Below, piece after piece: positions 11,280-23,053 of a stretch of 64,000 bases of DNA. The stretch covers positions 124,001 through 188,000 of the forward strand of contig JAMAHW010000004.1 in NCBI GenBank assembly GCA_023627715.1. Direction: 5' to 3'. The notes under the pieces are model-generated. The model had not been told where the DNA came from. It made no database searches and saw only the letters and a program-made list of their open reading frames with translations. A program made the translations under genes and the position numbers. How positions within the stretch are numbered: position 1 is the stretch's first letter; every line of letters begins with the position of its first letter. Origin of the DNA: Periconia sp. R9002. Taxonomy: Eukaryota > Ascomycota > Dothideomycetes > Pleosporales > Periconiaceae.

Positions 11280-12661
11280 TCATTTCTCATAAATCGTAAG
11301 CACGTTGGTGGAATTGTTGTACTCGGGCTGGCACTTCTCCGTGAACCCGCCAAACATCTCTCCCCTCTCGTCCACCCACTTCCTGAACTGCTCCGTGGAG
11401 CAGCTCTCACCCGGCCCATCATTGCACTGCAGCAGTTGATGCGGGCTGTTGTTCACAAGCACGCGAACGTAATCGCCAGCTTCGAAGCCGTAGCTTTCGC
11501 ACGTCATGCGCTCGAGCGCGATGTTGCTCAAGAATGGCAAAATGCGCGACGACTTCCACGCGCGGTTGTAGTTTTGCGTCGTCAGCGGCATGGTGGCGTT
11601 GGGGTTGTTGGTGCCCGAATACGCTGAGTTGTTGAAGAGTCCCATAGCGGTGATAACGGTGGGAGGGAGCTCGCGGTGGGTGAAGGAGACGTAAATGTCT
11701 TGCTGGGATTCGTCTGCCAGGAGGAGCCCGGCAGAAGCATTTAGCCAGGGGAATCCAAGTACGCCCGAGATGGGATTGGCGTAGCCTGCGTTGTAAAAGT
11801 ACTGGATGTCGTTCATGTACTCGAAGTCGAGCCACTCGTTGGGCGAGAAGACGTCGAGGTCGCAGAAGGGCGAGGAGCCGCGGATTACCGTCTCGTATCC
11901 ACACAGTTGTTGCATGCCCACAATATCATCTGCTGTGAAGTTGAAGCTGGGTGCGAGGTTTTGGAAACGCTCGATGATGGGTTTTGTGTACTTTTCTTGG
12001 TATTGCTGGGTCGTCGTCAGTAGAATGTACAATGTTGGTTCGCAGGTGGCTGGTTACTTACCGATGACTGCTCGCTTCCGTAGCTGCTGGAATATTTGGG
12101 ACATCCTTTATATGGAGTGAGAGAGTCTGCTCCCTCTGCCTTGCTCTCCGGTACATCTATGCGATGGGTTTCGTTGCTTCTCGATAGGCCGTCGATGAAG
12201 GAAGACGCACTCAATTGAGTTCTCTCTGCAGTCGATGTCCACACCTTGTTGGGCTTTTTTAGACCAGGATATCGCAGGCTGACATCAACGCCCAATTTGT
12301 AAGACTCAAGCTGGCCGATCTTAGTAAGGTCCTCAAGTTCCTCGTCGGAGATTGGCGTTTTCCACGTGGAAAGGAAACGCAATGGGCCCGCCCGCTGCCA
12401 GTCCACAGTGGTGTTCTTTAGCTTGTCCGTGAATGGCTCAATGTACTCTTCATAATCGAAGTCGTTTGCGTAAATCGCGGCATGGCGGACTAGGTAGGTA
12501 GTGCGCGTCACGTTGCAACCTTGGGCCGGCTTGGGATCGAGCGGTGGAGTTTCTGGCTCGTAGTACGGCGCGATCCCAGCCAGATGCTCCAACGGTTCGA
12601 AGGAATAGGCCGTTGCGGCGGCGCTGACGCAAGCGAAGATGAGAGAACTTGAGTAGACCAT
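11280..12661 (-). CDS. Secreted histidine acid phosphatase family protein
   Basis: Histidine-phosphatase clan-2 protein (phytase/acid phosphatase/MINPP relatives), 441 residues from exons 12661-12062 and 12005-11280 with a 56-nt GTAAGT...CCCAG intron. Residues 1-18 form a signal peptide, and several Asn-X-Ser/Thr sites suggest a glycosylated extracellular enzyme. The family active-site box is usually RHGxRxP; here it reads VRHAAIYANDFDYE, so the catalytic Arg-His is kept but Gly and the second Arg-x-Pro are changed. The C-terminal proton-donor motif is THRELPPT, closer to the HAE of inositol-polyphosphate phosphatases than to the HD of phytases. Cysteine residues that could form disulfides are spread along the chain. 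It likely releases phosphate outside the cell, but activity and substrate are not assured given the altered box. Confidence 0.85.
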
Positions 12662-13637
12662 TTTTGTAGCTAACGGAGGGCGACGGAGCCTGGAGAGAGA
12701 ACGAGTATGTTTACGTCCTCTGTGGTATAGTTATACCATTGCTCGGTTCCTATGTGCAGCGCACGCCCATCGCACGATGTCATTGACCCCATAATTGTTA
12801 ACCCTGGTAATAGGATCTTGGTCGAATATTGGTTCGCTGGCACAATGGGATGTGATCCGATGGCATTTGGTGCCATTGTCCACAAAGCGATGACGCTGGC
12901 TGACGGGGCGTTCCTGAATCAAAGCGCCCAAAAATCAAGGAACAGGTTTGGACGGCACTAAAACGAGCCGGCTAGCAGCCCCCGACTCCCGATCCTGCAT
13001 TCGTACGTGTGTCGATCATTATTTTGGGTATTTCCAATTGTTTCGTTTGCGACGATGCTGAAGGCTCTCATTCGAATGCTGTCGTTCGTTGGGGCCATAT
13101 GTGAGGTTGCATGTCTTATAATAATCCTTCGTCTTCCATCGGGGACATTGGCAACACCTCATGATGACGTTCAGCACGAAATGCTACAGTTCTGATCTCA
13201 ATTTTCATTGCCGTCTGTACAGCAATGTACGGTCCATGATTTCGCCTAAGCAAGACGCTCTGCTAATAGGTTGCATGGGTAATGACATGATGTTAACAGG
13301 GCTGATTCAGAAACATCCGTCCATCACGTGACGAGGCACACCAGTTGACCATTCAAACGTGGGAAGCCTACCTACGCAGCGCTGAGTAGTCCATCATCTG
13401 TTTCCATGTTGCTAACTAAGGCCGTCGGTCTCAAAACAGCAAATCGTTCTTTACATACCCTTACCTTCCAATAGGCACCGTGGATGTTCGACACCGGTAG
13501 CTCTGCCGACACGCCTGAACACTTCTCTACTTCGTTGGAATTTGGGAAGATTCATCGTAAAGCTAAGATTCGTACCAAATATCCTAAATCTTCTATTGCA
13601 ACTTATGCTAGCTCCCTACTCAACAATTTTAGAATAC
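12662..13637. other. Intergenic, phosphatase promoter and regulator 3' flank
   Basis: About 1 kb upstream of the phosphatase and downstream of the Zn2Cys6 gene. A TCACGTGACG site at about 13325 matches the core of bHLH (Pho4-like) sites, but it lies about 660 bases from the phosphatase start, so a phosphate-control role is only a possibility. No coding sequence is recognised. Confidence 0.45.
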
Positions 13638-15987
13638 CTACGGAGTAACAATGTCTTCGGTGAAATCGTCGAAAATGGTAATTAATTCGAACCTGTCTGC
13701 TTGAGCCGCTGTTGCTGCCGCTTCACGATCCTTCATCGCAAGATTCAAATCTGCCGGCCACAGACTAGTATGTCTCGAAGAAGTCTGTCTAAACTTCATT
13801 TTATTCATGAGAAACTTGAAAACCATGGCTGCGCTATCTTTGGAGATGGCGTGGTGGTCGACAGCGATGGCGAGCAGTGACTGAACAGCACCTTCGGCGA
13901 ATTCGAACCGGTTGTAGAGCCTGGCGTAGCAATGCATGCAGAGGAGGTAGAAGAATTGCCAGTCTGGAAGCGTGGTATCTACAAGGAGGGCATTTGCTGT
14001 GTACAAGAACGCCGTATGCCATATACAACCACGTGAGGTAATATCATGTTGGGATACGCATTCGATGAGAAGTCCTTTAAGTTCTGGAACCATTTAGAAT
14101 ATCATTGAAAGATTGTGTATTTACTTACGCTTTGTAGAGGCTGCGAAGATGGCTTCTGGAGGGGTGAAGTTCGGGTGTCGTGATTGAAACTCTTGGCTTC
14201 CCTCACTATCGATGAATGGGCGAAATAAATCCATGAGGAACATGTGGAAGTACAGGCTAAGGCAGATCTATAAGTCGTCTTGTTTAGTGTCGTTGACTCA
14301 AGCATGTCAACTCACTGTAGTTGCAACACTTCAATTGGCCTCTTCCCTCTTCGTCGTATTCGTTCCGGTACGCTATCCATTAGTTCCAAGTACTTCATAT
14401 ATTTCGAGAAAACGAATGCCAATGAAGGAAGTCGGGTCATGTTTCGGTTGCGAAGAACGACGTGCACGTCCGAGTGAATCCTGAAAAGTTTGCATGTGTA
14501 AATATACGCCTCGTCGATAACGGAGTTCGCTTCCTGCGATTGTACGAATGAATGAAGTTTTTCGTCAAAATGTCTTGGCTCCGATTTCTCTGGAATCGAT
14601 AAAGCTGGCGGATCCTCCACGGGAGGCGCAATGTGAACATTGACACATAGACTATGCAGATTGATAGTCACCATACTGTTACTTAAAGCATCATGGCCAG
14701 CTTACATGTAGAAATTGAATGACCCCCAAGCTATCTGTGCCCGTGCGCGTTGTTCGTCCCCTGTGGGGGAGTTGATTTGAGCATCAGTAATTAAGTCTCT
14801 AACACCAAACAGTTTCATCCTTTTACACATCTCACTAGCCTCGTGTACAAAGCTTACGGCATTTGGCCCACCTTGCCCATGGCACGCTCTCGATGTATAC
14901 AGCAACATAAGACCGGCTATATTGGGTATGGAGTCATCTAGCTTAGCGCGCCAAAGCATATCGGCCTCCGTTTCGAATTCAAAACTCTTTGCAGCGGCGA
15001 TTGGTTCTTCGGCGGAGTATTGTTGCGACGCATATGCGAGCAACGAGCTAACGAGAAAGGGCGAACAGTAGTCGCTTCGCAGGTGGATGAGATCATTTAA
15101 AAATGACTTGACATCGAAGAAACGAAGTACATAATGATCTGTCGCAAGGTAAGCTGAAATGGCGCCAGCGGCATAATGATCTGTTACGGCGACGCTTGTC
15201 CAAAAGCCAATGTGTAGAGAACGCAGCAGTGGGTCAAAATATGTAGATCTGGAGGCTCCAGGCCGTTCATTCTCCTCCGTATGTTGCAAATCATGTGCAG
15301 GTTGAATATCGGAATGGTCCTGCTTGGGTGATAAAGCGGCATCTGCCACATCGCTTCCATCTGCAATGTTGGCCACAGATTGTGACTTTGATCCACAAGG
15401 TATATCAATGGGGAGAATCTTCGAAGTCTCGATGAGCGTGCTATTAGACAAAATGGCGTCGCGTGACAGATTCAGCGCAGGGTACGCGGCTGGGTGCTGG
15501 ATCATGAGCTGGAGTTCGGTCTGACTATTTATCTGTGGCAGAGCAGACAGTGCGGTGGTTATCTGGGAGGGTTTTTGCAATAATTGGCCACCTTCGTGTC
15601 TACGAAGGGTTGAGAGCGGATCTGACGAGTTCCGGAGGTCGGAAAGAACTGCCTGCGCTGTTTCCTCGGGCGCAGTACGTAGACACTCAATCAAGTCTCC
15701 AAAACCCTCAAGCTCCCGTCGCTTTTCATCGTTTTGTATAACATAGTGACATTCTTCCTGTCGACCCTTGCATGCTGCACATATCGGTCTATCGCCATTG
15801 CACTATGCACGTTGCGCATTAGGAAAACATTGACGGAGCTCCTACTGGTAGAGCTTCTTACCGCTAGCTTTTTTTTGCGACAAGGCGTGCAAGCTACCGT
15901 TGTGCGTTTCCTTTTCTTTAACTTCTCGGGCGGCAGCGGAGGGAAGCCTCCTATACGAGGCAAGATTGGTCTCAGGTGCGATGACAT
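13638..15987 (-). CDS. Zn2Cys6 fungal transcription factor
   Basis: Binuclear zinc-cluster regulator of 710 residues from five exons: 15987-15862, 15802-14706, 14651-14316, 14256-14129 and 14083-13638; introns of 59, 54, 59 and 45 nt. The first intron splits the zinc cluster; joined, it reads ACTPCRKKKLACNGDRPICA followed by ACKGRQEECHYV, with all six cysteines. The rest resembles the fungal_trans regulatory region: QIAWGSFNFY, then LQLHLYFHMFLMDLFRPFI after splicing at 14315/14257. That acceptor was chosen over an earlier AG because it alone gives the family frame. A nuclear DNA-binding regulator is certain as a family; the target pathway is unknown. The reading frame is complete with no defect. 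Confidence 0.88.
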
Positions 15988-16373
15988 TGAAAAGTTCAGG
16001 TGTCGAGGGATTCAATCGGTGGTTGAGGGGGCAATAATCCATGCCCGATTAATTAAGTCTACCCCACTCAACTCCCTATAAATTTATACATAGATACCTC
16101 GTACTAATACGTGCTACTCGCTTTTTTTGTCAGAACCAGCCCTGGGCCAACGTCCATCCGATCGTGGCCGGAGAATTCATCCTTTTCTTCTAAATTTCGC
16201 TAGCAACAGCCCATTGATAGATTGCTATTATTGATGCTTTTGAGTCAGCGTCAGCAAATGAGCCTATGTAAATGTTGATGGGTGGCTGTGCAATGTGTGG
16301 GTAGGTATTTAAGAGATAACAAAACGCCGTCGTACCTCGGAAAATCACGCCACCACTCGACTTGGAACTCGAA
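15988..16373. other. Intergenic, divergent promoter region
   Basis: Upstream region shared by the Zn2Cys6 regulator (minus strand) and the small zinc-finger gene (plus strand). AT-rich around 16060-16130. No motif is recognised. Confidence 0.45.
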
Positions 16374-17037
16374 ATGATTGATTCGTTTTCAAATAGGCCC
16401 AAGCCACTCGAACCCTTCCGCACAAAACGAGACAATGGACTCGACTCAATAGAGCATGCGCTGCACCGCCGCGGAAATGAATGGCATGTGGTTTTCGCGC
16501 GTGGCTATGGCATGGCTGTAAACCGATGGGCTGGTCAAATCTCCTCACCTTCGACAGAGAAAGGCGGCCCCACGCATGATCCTCCATCCTCTAGTCCCCA
16601 TTTGAATCCTCGGTTCTGGCTCAGAAGCGGAAAGGACTTTGACCCCGAGTGGTCTGGATCTCTGTTCGATTTTGATACAATCTTAAACACTGACCCGCCC
16701 GTGCTCGCGGACACTGGGATGAGACGGACCAGGAAGTGCGGCGAGAGAGATATAGAAGAGAGATTAGTAGAGGTGCTTGTCAAGGAAGAGATGCTGTGCC
16801 ATCGGTGTGCGACGTGTGGTTCATGGGAGACCTCTTGGGCCAGGGATGATAGGCATAAGAAGGTTGGCGAGGATGAGGACGGCGTGCCTATCTACTGGTG
16901 TGGGGTGAGTCTGTGTAACAGGCAGCAACGAATGATCAGATTACTAACAAATATAGGGTTGCTCGAGACTGCGCAACAGCTTGTATATTTACTCGTGGTA
17001 CAAACCGAAAAATATACCGTTTGGTTACTACTTCTGA
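16374..17037 (+). CDS. Small protein with C-terminal Cx2C...Cx2C zinc finger
   Basis: Predicted protein of 203 residues from exons 16374-16904 and 16957-17037, with a 52-nt intron having a good branch site (TTACTAAC) and ATATAG acceptor. Splicing replaces an unspliced tail by WCGGCSRLRNSLYIYSW and an early stop. The C-terminal part has CHRCATCGSWETSWAR, then a charged loop, then YWCGGCSRLRN: a CATC pair and a CGGC pair separated by 27 residues. The phrase TCGSWETSWAR resembles the Thr/Pro-Trp-Arg stretch of GATA-type fingers (C-x2-C-x17/18-C-x2-C), but with a longer loop. No other domain is recognised in the first 130 residues, which are rich in Arg and Pro. It may be a GATA-like DNA-binding protein or a different zinc ribbon. 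It is transcribed away from the Zn2Cys6 gene. Confidence 0.6.
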
Positions 17038-17372
17038 TTGTGAAGGCAAGGGCGCAACACTGAAGTCTAGCAATCAAGGAAAACTTGTCGGAACTCGAAA
17101 CTAGTAACCAAAGGACTAGCTCCGAACCAAAAGTTCGTGATTGGGTCGGGGTGCTCAGTTATGGACTGGAGACGGCAAAGTGAACATTGTCGGGACCAAG
17201 CAAGCGGAAAGTACGTATGAGTGGAATTGTCATTTCTTCGTTAATTTCATATACGTATTGGTGATAGTGGCCAGAAAAACCAGAAACTGATAACAAAAGA
17301 AACCATCCTCCCAACGTAGCATTCTTGCCGCAGTGTTCAGAGATCGTGACTTCGTAAACGTGTTTAGTATAT
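17038..17372. other. Intergenic, convergent 3' flanks
   Basis: Between the small zinc-finger gene and the heptamer repeat that precedes the end of the C2H2 gene. No feature is recognised. Confidence 0.4.
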
Positions 17373-17435
17373 AAGAAATAAGAAATAAGAAATAAGAAAT
17401 AAGAAATAAGAAATAAGAAATAAGAAATAAGAAAT
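17373..17435. repeat. Heptamer microsatellite (AAGAAAT)9
   Basis: Nine uninterrupted copies of AAGAAAT occupy 63 bases just beyond the stop codon of the C2H2-family gene, that is in its probable 3' untranslated region. A perfect array of this unit length is likely to vary in copy number between strains. Confidence 0.97.
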
Positions 17436-17462
17436 TCGTAGCATCATATTTGCCCGCCGTAA

Positions 17463-19498
17463 TTAGCGCATGGCATCCTCCTCTTGCATATTCGCGTCAT
17501 CCGTATTCCATGGGAAAGAATCAAAATCAAAATCTTCTAATAGAGGCGCCACTGTTTCCCCTTGGCTGATTAAAAAATTGTCGTCTAGTAGACCACAGCC
17601 AGGCATCGATTCATGCTGTGACGAAAGGAAATCAGTGTATATATCAAACGACTGATCAGTGTCGCCAATATCTTCAGGTATATTTTGACCTTTCTCAGCA
17701 GATATCAGACGTCGCATTTCCTCTTCTCTTGCTGTTGCAGAAGTTGTCATCTCTAGAAATGCATCTTCTGGCAATTGCGGTAGATGCCTATCAGTTTCGT
17801 ATGGGGTTATGGACGACGAATCCATGGAGAAACCATCAGTACTGTCGTGAATGTTTGGTTGAAAATCGGTACTCATATTAAGCATCGACAGTTCTGTATC
17901 CAAAAGACCAGATGGTGCAAACATCATGTCCTGGTTATCCGTATTCGCCGATGGAAGTTGGGCGTCTACGGTGAAATGGGAGACCCATGCGGGACACGAA
18001 GGTGTTGTGGTGCGCAGCTCACTCTCGCTTATGGGTACGTTGACAGGATCATGAACAGCCTGGTTTTCGGTGATCGCCTGAGGATCCATAGAAATAGGTA
18101 TGTTCTCCGCGAGGTGGTTGTTGCTTTGTAGTTCTTCACTGGCATCATCTGAATCCATCGCATCGGAACTACATGGCTGCGTTCCAGTGTCTGACTCTCG
18201 ACTTTTACGTCGGCTGGGAACAACATCCATACGCTGATTCACGGCAACGTACGAGCAACGATGCTCTTCTTGCGTCCCAATCTGTCGTGCTAAATGATGT
18301 ATTTCTGCATCCACTATACTCCGAAGGTGGTTTCGAAATACTTTGGTGGCAAAGTCCGTGGGAAGACCCCGGCGCAGGGTGTGAGCACAACGGTCTCTAA
18401 AATGGCCTTGCTCGCTGATATCTTTGCTGCGATCAATATCCTCTGCATTCGAGTCTTGAAAACGTCAGCGAAAGTGCAAAAGAGCAATGAGAGAAAACAT
18501 ACAACAGTCTTCGGGTAACTCCGCATCATCCCCGAAGAGTAGACGATACAAGTCATACCACCACGTTTTCCCAGCATTTGATTCATCATCCACGGATGGC
18601 CATTTTAGGTTACGTATCTTCACTCTTAGCTCCTCTCCTATGCCTTCGACCGGGTGCTGCAACGCTCCATGCCTATCATCGAGCGATAATTCGTGAGGAC
18701 TATTCTTTCTCACTAAATGATTTCTAGCAGGGTTAGTCTTTTTCTACCCAAGATAATGTATGGACGGGAATGATTGTCATACTTCAAACCAGAAAATGAC
18801 CAGGCTTTGGCGCAGGTTTCGAAATGCCGATGTCGGTGGGCGTTGTGTTTTATGAATGGGCATGCGAACAGAGGCGGATCTTGTTTGGGCTTGTCTCCAC
18901 TTTTAACCGTAGTCCGCTGTCCGTGATGTGTATCCTCTTCAGGATTCTGTTCATATCCTTCTCTGCTGGACTTCTTCTTCCCAGTTTTGTCTTTGGAACT
19001 TCGCCTATGGTCTGTGATTTGCCCTTTGGAGCTGGGAGATTGGGCGATACCACCATGGACATGAACAAAAGCATCTGGGCGGGATGCCAATATATGAAGT
19101 ACTACTACCTTGATGGCTTCGTCGAGGGCTGTGGTAGAACATCCACCATGTGCATCTGAGTCCGGATCGAATTCATCGTCGGAGGAGCTAGCCTCGGTGC
19201 TGCTGAGAGCTTCGTCGGATTCGACCAATGGTTCCGAGCAAATGCTAGACGGGCTGTTCGATTTTTGAGGTGTTATGTTTGGGGTTACGTATTCCACTAG
19301 CACGGCATTTTTTGATACATCGTCATCTATTTTGATCTCGAAATTTCGTTCTTGGGACGAGGCTGGAACACACAAAGGGTGTTCATCGCATTCGGTACAC
19401 CGAGGTTGGAGCTTCACATTCATTGGTCCGTCCCCGCAGTTGCAGCAGAACCAGTAGTACCGATTGGTCCCCGACTGTTCGACGATGGTGCAAGGCAT
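17463..19498 (-). CDS. Fungal C2H2-family zinc-finger protein, degenerate fingers
   Basis: Predicted nuclear protein of 642 residues from exons 19498-18783, 18723-18503 and 18454-17463, with introns of 59 nt (branch GACTAACC) and 48 nt. The N-terminus has the cysteine-rich box YYWFCCNCGDGPM...CTECDEHPLC common to a large Pezizomycotina family. Around residue 215 lies the finger-like block FACPFIKHNAHRHRH...CAKAWSF, which after splicing continues SGLKNHLVRKN. In relatives this reads RLKEHLYRRH, so the last zinc-binding His is Asn here, and the one or two further fingers usually following are absent. The conserved follow-on TWWYDLYRLLFGDD is present. The C-terminal 300 residues are acidic and Ser/Thr-rich, and could act as an activation region. 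A regulator role is inferred; the finger may not bind zinc normally. Confidence 0.72.
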
Positions 19499-21270
19499 CA
19501 GGCTGCTGCTGATGAGAGCCAGTTACTGTACGTATAAAAACCAAAGGTAAAACAGGAAAGCCTACACAAGTAGACGGTCGAGAACATGGTGGAGGCAGAT
19601 GTATAATGGACTTCCGTCATCATTGGATCTCGACAAGATTGCACAATAATGTAGAAACAAAAGAGAAGGCGTCTATCCATTTGAAGCTTGGTCAAGACCG
19701 GTCAGCTTCTGCAGAACACAGGCTTACACCATTGGGGCAGTTCAGCCACTTCCACTACTTGTCGAAGCAACTTCTTCGGCCATTGGCCTATCGGTGCCCG
19801 CCACTCTACCAAACCACCCAGCCCACTTTACCACTGAGGCGGACTCATGAAGCTACATCCAGAGACGTATCTTGAAGATAGCTGCCTACCTCTTTGTCTT
19901 ACTCCTGAAAAGGGAAGGTGAAGAATCGTGATCATATTGCACACAAGGCTGAATTTTTGACCCTACACTGAGGCACTCGTAGTTGTGCCTTCAATAAGGC
20001 TGTGAAAGTAAGGACGAATGTACACAGTCTTCTTAATGCGCAACCTCTCCAAGAGTACTCGAGAAATTCGCTACACGTTCCCTATGACTTCCGCTGTTGA
20101 CGGTGGTCTTCTATTTATCCTACTTTATTCCATATCTGCTTTATATTTTCGCTACCACCTCGAAATTCAGGCCGAAAGCTCTGTGCATGGCCTAGATGCA
20201 TCTCATGTAGCATGCTCATCGGCCCACTACTTGAGAGTGGCCACGGACAGTTCAGGGTAGTCATTATGTATCGCCTACCAGGTCAAAGACAGCGCCGATA
20301 AGCTCGAGTTGTCACTAATCTTTGTGTAATCTCGCTCAAAAAGTAAGACTGGAAGATCTGTTCAGAAGTAATTCTGCCTCCATGTTGGCCATATCATGGC
20401 TTGGGCTTGGCAAGGCTTTACATTTTAGCTCTTCCGTAATATGTTGTAACACATCACTTGCAGCTCTGACGGGAGACGCTAGACAGTCTGCCTCACTTGA
20501 AGCACCCAGCCGCTGAGAGGAGATTTGGTGGCGGCTCCTCACTGTGCAGAGATACTGGCGTGGCAAGGTTGACTTGACGCCTATCAAGAAGAGACAGCCG
20601 TACATAAAGGCGCATGTTCATATAGAAAAGTGGTGAACGATAGTTTGAAACCCCGCAGGGTTCACCCCGCATCTGAGTAACTGGAATAGGATATACTTGG
20701 CGATATTGCATTGACATCAATGATAAAAAGCAAAGAAAAAGTGCGCAAGTAAGCGGCCTCCCTCCGCCAAACCGCAGCACACTGCGAGATCTATGCATGT
20801 TTTGATGATCATAGATTGACTTACGCTTAGGTTCAAATCTCATCCAACTGATGTTCTTCCCGAGCACACGCGACATAGGATGGTATTTCCCAAGTCGGCG
20901 TCATCTACCATTCTTATTGGATAAACTCTCTCATGCTTCATTCATATGCAACGTCCTTGTGTGTTAAATTTGAAGCGGACCGCGCGCTCAGAACTCGTCG
21001 CATTTCATGCAAAGTTGGTTATACCCAGTTTCCACATTCGCAGGCACGAATAGAACTTGGTTAGCGGTTCATACTCGCAGAAGGATATATCCTGCTAACA
21101 GTAATGTTGATATGGTATTAGGAAATAAAAAACGGGGGAGGGCTTGTTTATTTGAGTCTACACCTGGGTATAACAGTTGGGAGAGGCAAATACCGGTAGA
21201 ATCCCGTGATTGTGCAAGCGAGCGAGCTTGAAACTGTATAGAGCTATTTCGATCTACCGTTGTACTTGAC
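19499..21270. other. Gene-poor stretch, 1.8 kb
   Basis: It holds the promoter of the C2H2-family gene and the 3' flank of the P450 gene. Several short open frames exist on both strands (for example about 20493-20876, minus), but none has a recognisable motif, a sensible start context or intron signals that extend it. Nothing else is supported. Confidence 0.45.
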
Positions 21271-23053
21271 TCAATCAAACCCCAACAATTCTAGGTCAAT
21301 TTCCACGTCCCTCTTTTTAAACCTCAACTTGCTCTTTGGGTTTATCATATAAGAAGTTCCGAACGAGAGCTGCTCAGTGGTAGTTCCAGGGGCCAGCTCC
21401 CAGTCGTACTTCAACAAAAGGTGGCAGAGCGCGATCTTCATCTCATTCGCTGCAAAGAAACGACCCGGACAGGCATGTATTCCGTGCCCAAACTCGAGGT
21501 GATCGGCGCTCGTACTAACCAATTGCGCTTTATTAGGATGGGTCTCTCGCATGCGGAACCAGCGATATATGTCAAACTTGTCCGGATGTTCGTGTATTTT
21601 TGAGTCTTCGTTCAGTATAGCATCAACTGCGACGTATTGGCCTTTCCGAATAGTAAAATTCTCTCCTTCCAAATGTACATCCTTTTTTGCAATCCGTCGC
21701 ATGCTCACTACAGTATATCGTTAGCATTATCTCAATATTGATCGCATCAACCCCAAACTTACCTATGTCATTAGGCATCATTCTCTGGGCTTCTTTCAGT
21801 GTGCTATCGAGCAACTTCATATTGTACAATGCAGTTTTGTTCCATCCATCTTTTTTCAACTCCGAAAGTATCTCTTCCCGGAGAGGCTTTATCTGGGCAG
21901 GATCGTTCGCCAAGAGTAGCATGGTTTTTGACAGTAGGTTTGATGTGGTGTGAATCGCAGCAAAAGATAATTGCAGCTGCAGCCATGCAGGGTGGTAGCT
22001 TATTCCCTTGCATTCCGCTTCGGCCCACTCGATTGCATCATTGAACGTTGGGCTTGGTACCCCTTCCTTGCGTGATTTCTCTTTAAGTAAACGCCGCTTT
22101 TCAATCACAGGCTCGATAATTTCCTGGGCTTGGCGCAATTCTTCACGAACAGTTTTGCATCTCGGGGAGAAAAGAGAAAAAATAAACTGAAGGCTTTCCG
22201 GTACCACAGTCATTTCTCTTGCTGCTAGAAACCCATCCACGGTGTATTGCTTTGTTATTTTCAGCCATCCCTCATGACGACACAGTTCTTCGCCGAGAAA
22301 AACGCGGGATGAAAGGCGTGCAATCAAGTCCAGCAATGAGTCATACAGGTTAATCTCTTTCCATTCTGTTAGGAAATTAGCAAGAGTCACAATGCGTAAG
22401 AACTGCTAGTGCCTATAGTCTTACCAGAAGAATCACCGTAGATGAAATGGACAGCAAAAGTAGTTTCCGATGTAAGGGGTTGTGTGACGGTTTCTGATTA
22501 TGTTATGAGATTAAATACTTGGGGATACATATGCTGATAGCTTACTTAGCATTTTCGTGAGTTGCTTCCTCACAAGGCTTTGCACGACCTCACCCTCATG
22601 GTCAACGATACCGAACGGTTGAAAGCCAGGAACGGAAGTGTGAAATTCCTGATATATTAGCAAAAGGTACGTTCAAAGATCACTGAGATTACTTTATACT
22701 TTTACCAAAACTTTGGAGAAACTCAGGTTGTTCTCGTTTCGAATTATATTCGCAAAACGTGCCGGCAAAACAATTATTTCCCCAGTCTCACTGATCATTC
22801 GAAAAGCCCGCCCTGCAAAATTCTTTTTGGCGGTATTGAAAATCTCCTCGCCTCGACTAAAAAAATCCAACTGCTTCATTGTTTTTAGGTGGAACTTCGC
22901 AGGATTGGCGTGAGGTAGGCTGCTTTTGTTCCAAGTTAAAGCCGCCCACGCAACTATGGTAGCAATCAAGGCAAATGCCACAGTGACGGAAGAAAAAGAA
23001 TATGGTGCCAGTACGCTGTGAGAGAGGGCAGTTGAAGACTGCAAAGGTTCCAT
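21271..23053 (-). CDS. Cytochrome P450 monooxygenase
   Basis: Haem-thiolate monooxygenase of 521 residues, anchored in the ER by an N-terminal hydrophobic helix (about residues 22-42). Five exons: 23053-22700, 22648-22546, 22493-22425, 22365-21763 and 21707-21271; introns of 51, 52, 59 and 55 nt. Motifs seen: I-helix region SFAAIHTTSN, ExxR as LKEAQR, and the haem loop FGHGIHACPGRFFA with the axial Cys. The C-terminal layout and the phrases SMRRIAKKDV and TSADHLEFGHG resemble the fungal P450 groups of terpenoid and other secondary metabolism (ent-kaurene-oxidase-like), but the subfamily cannot be fixed by eye. It sits in an AT-rich, gene-poor stretch with no biosynthetic core enzyme next to it, so it may be a solitary P450. 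An electron-donating reductase would be encoded elsewhere. Confidence 0.9.

Noticed and set aside
14653..14676. 30-nt intron ending at AACAG in the first Zn2Cys6 gene
   Set aside because: Too short for this genome, where introns are at least about 41 nt; the next AG gives a 54-nt intron and the same frame.
20820..20845. tRNA B-box-like GGTTCAAATCTC
   Set aside because: No A-box at the right distance and no foldable acceptor or anticodon stems nearby.
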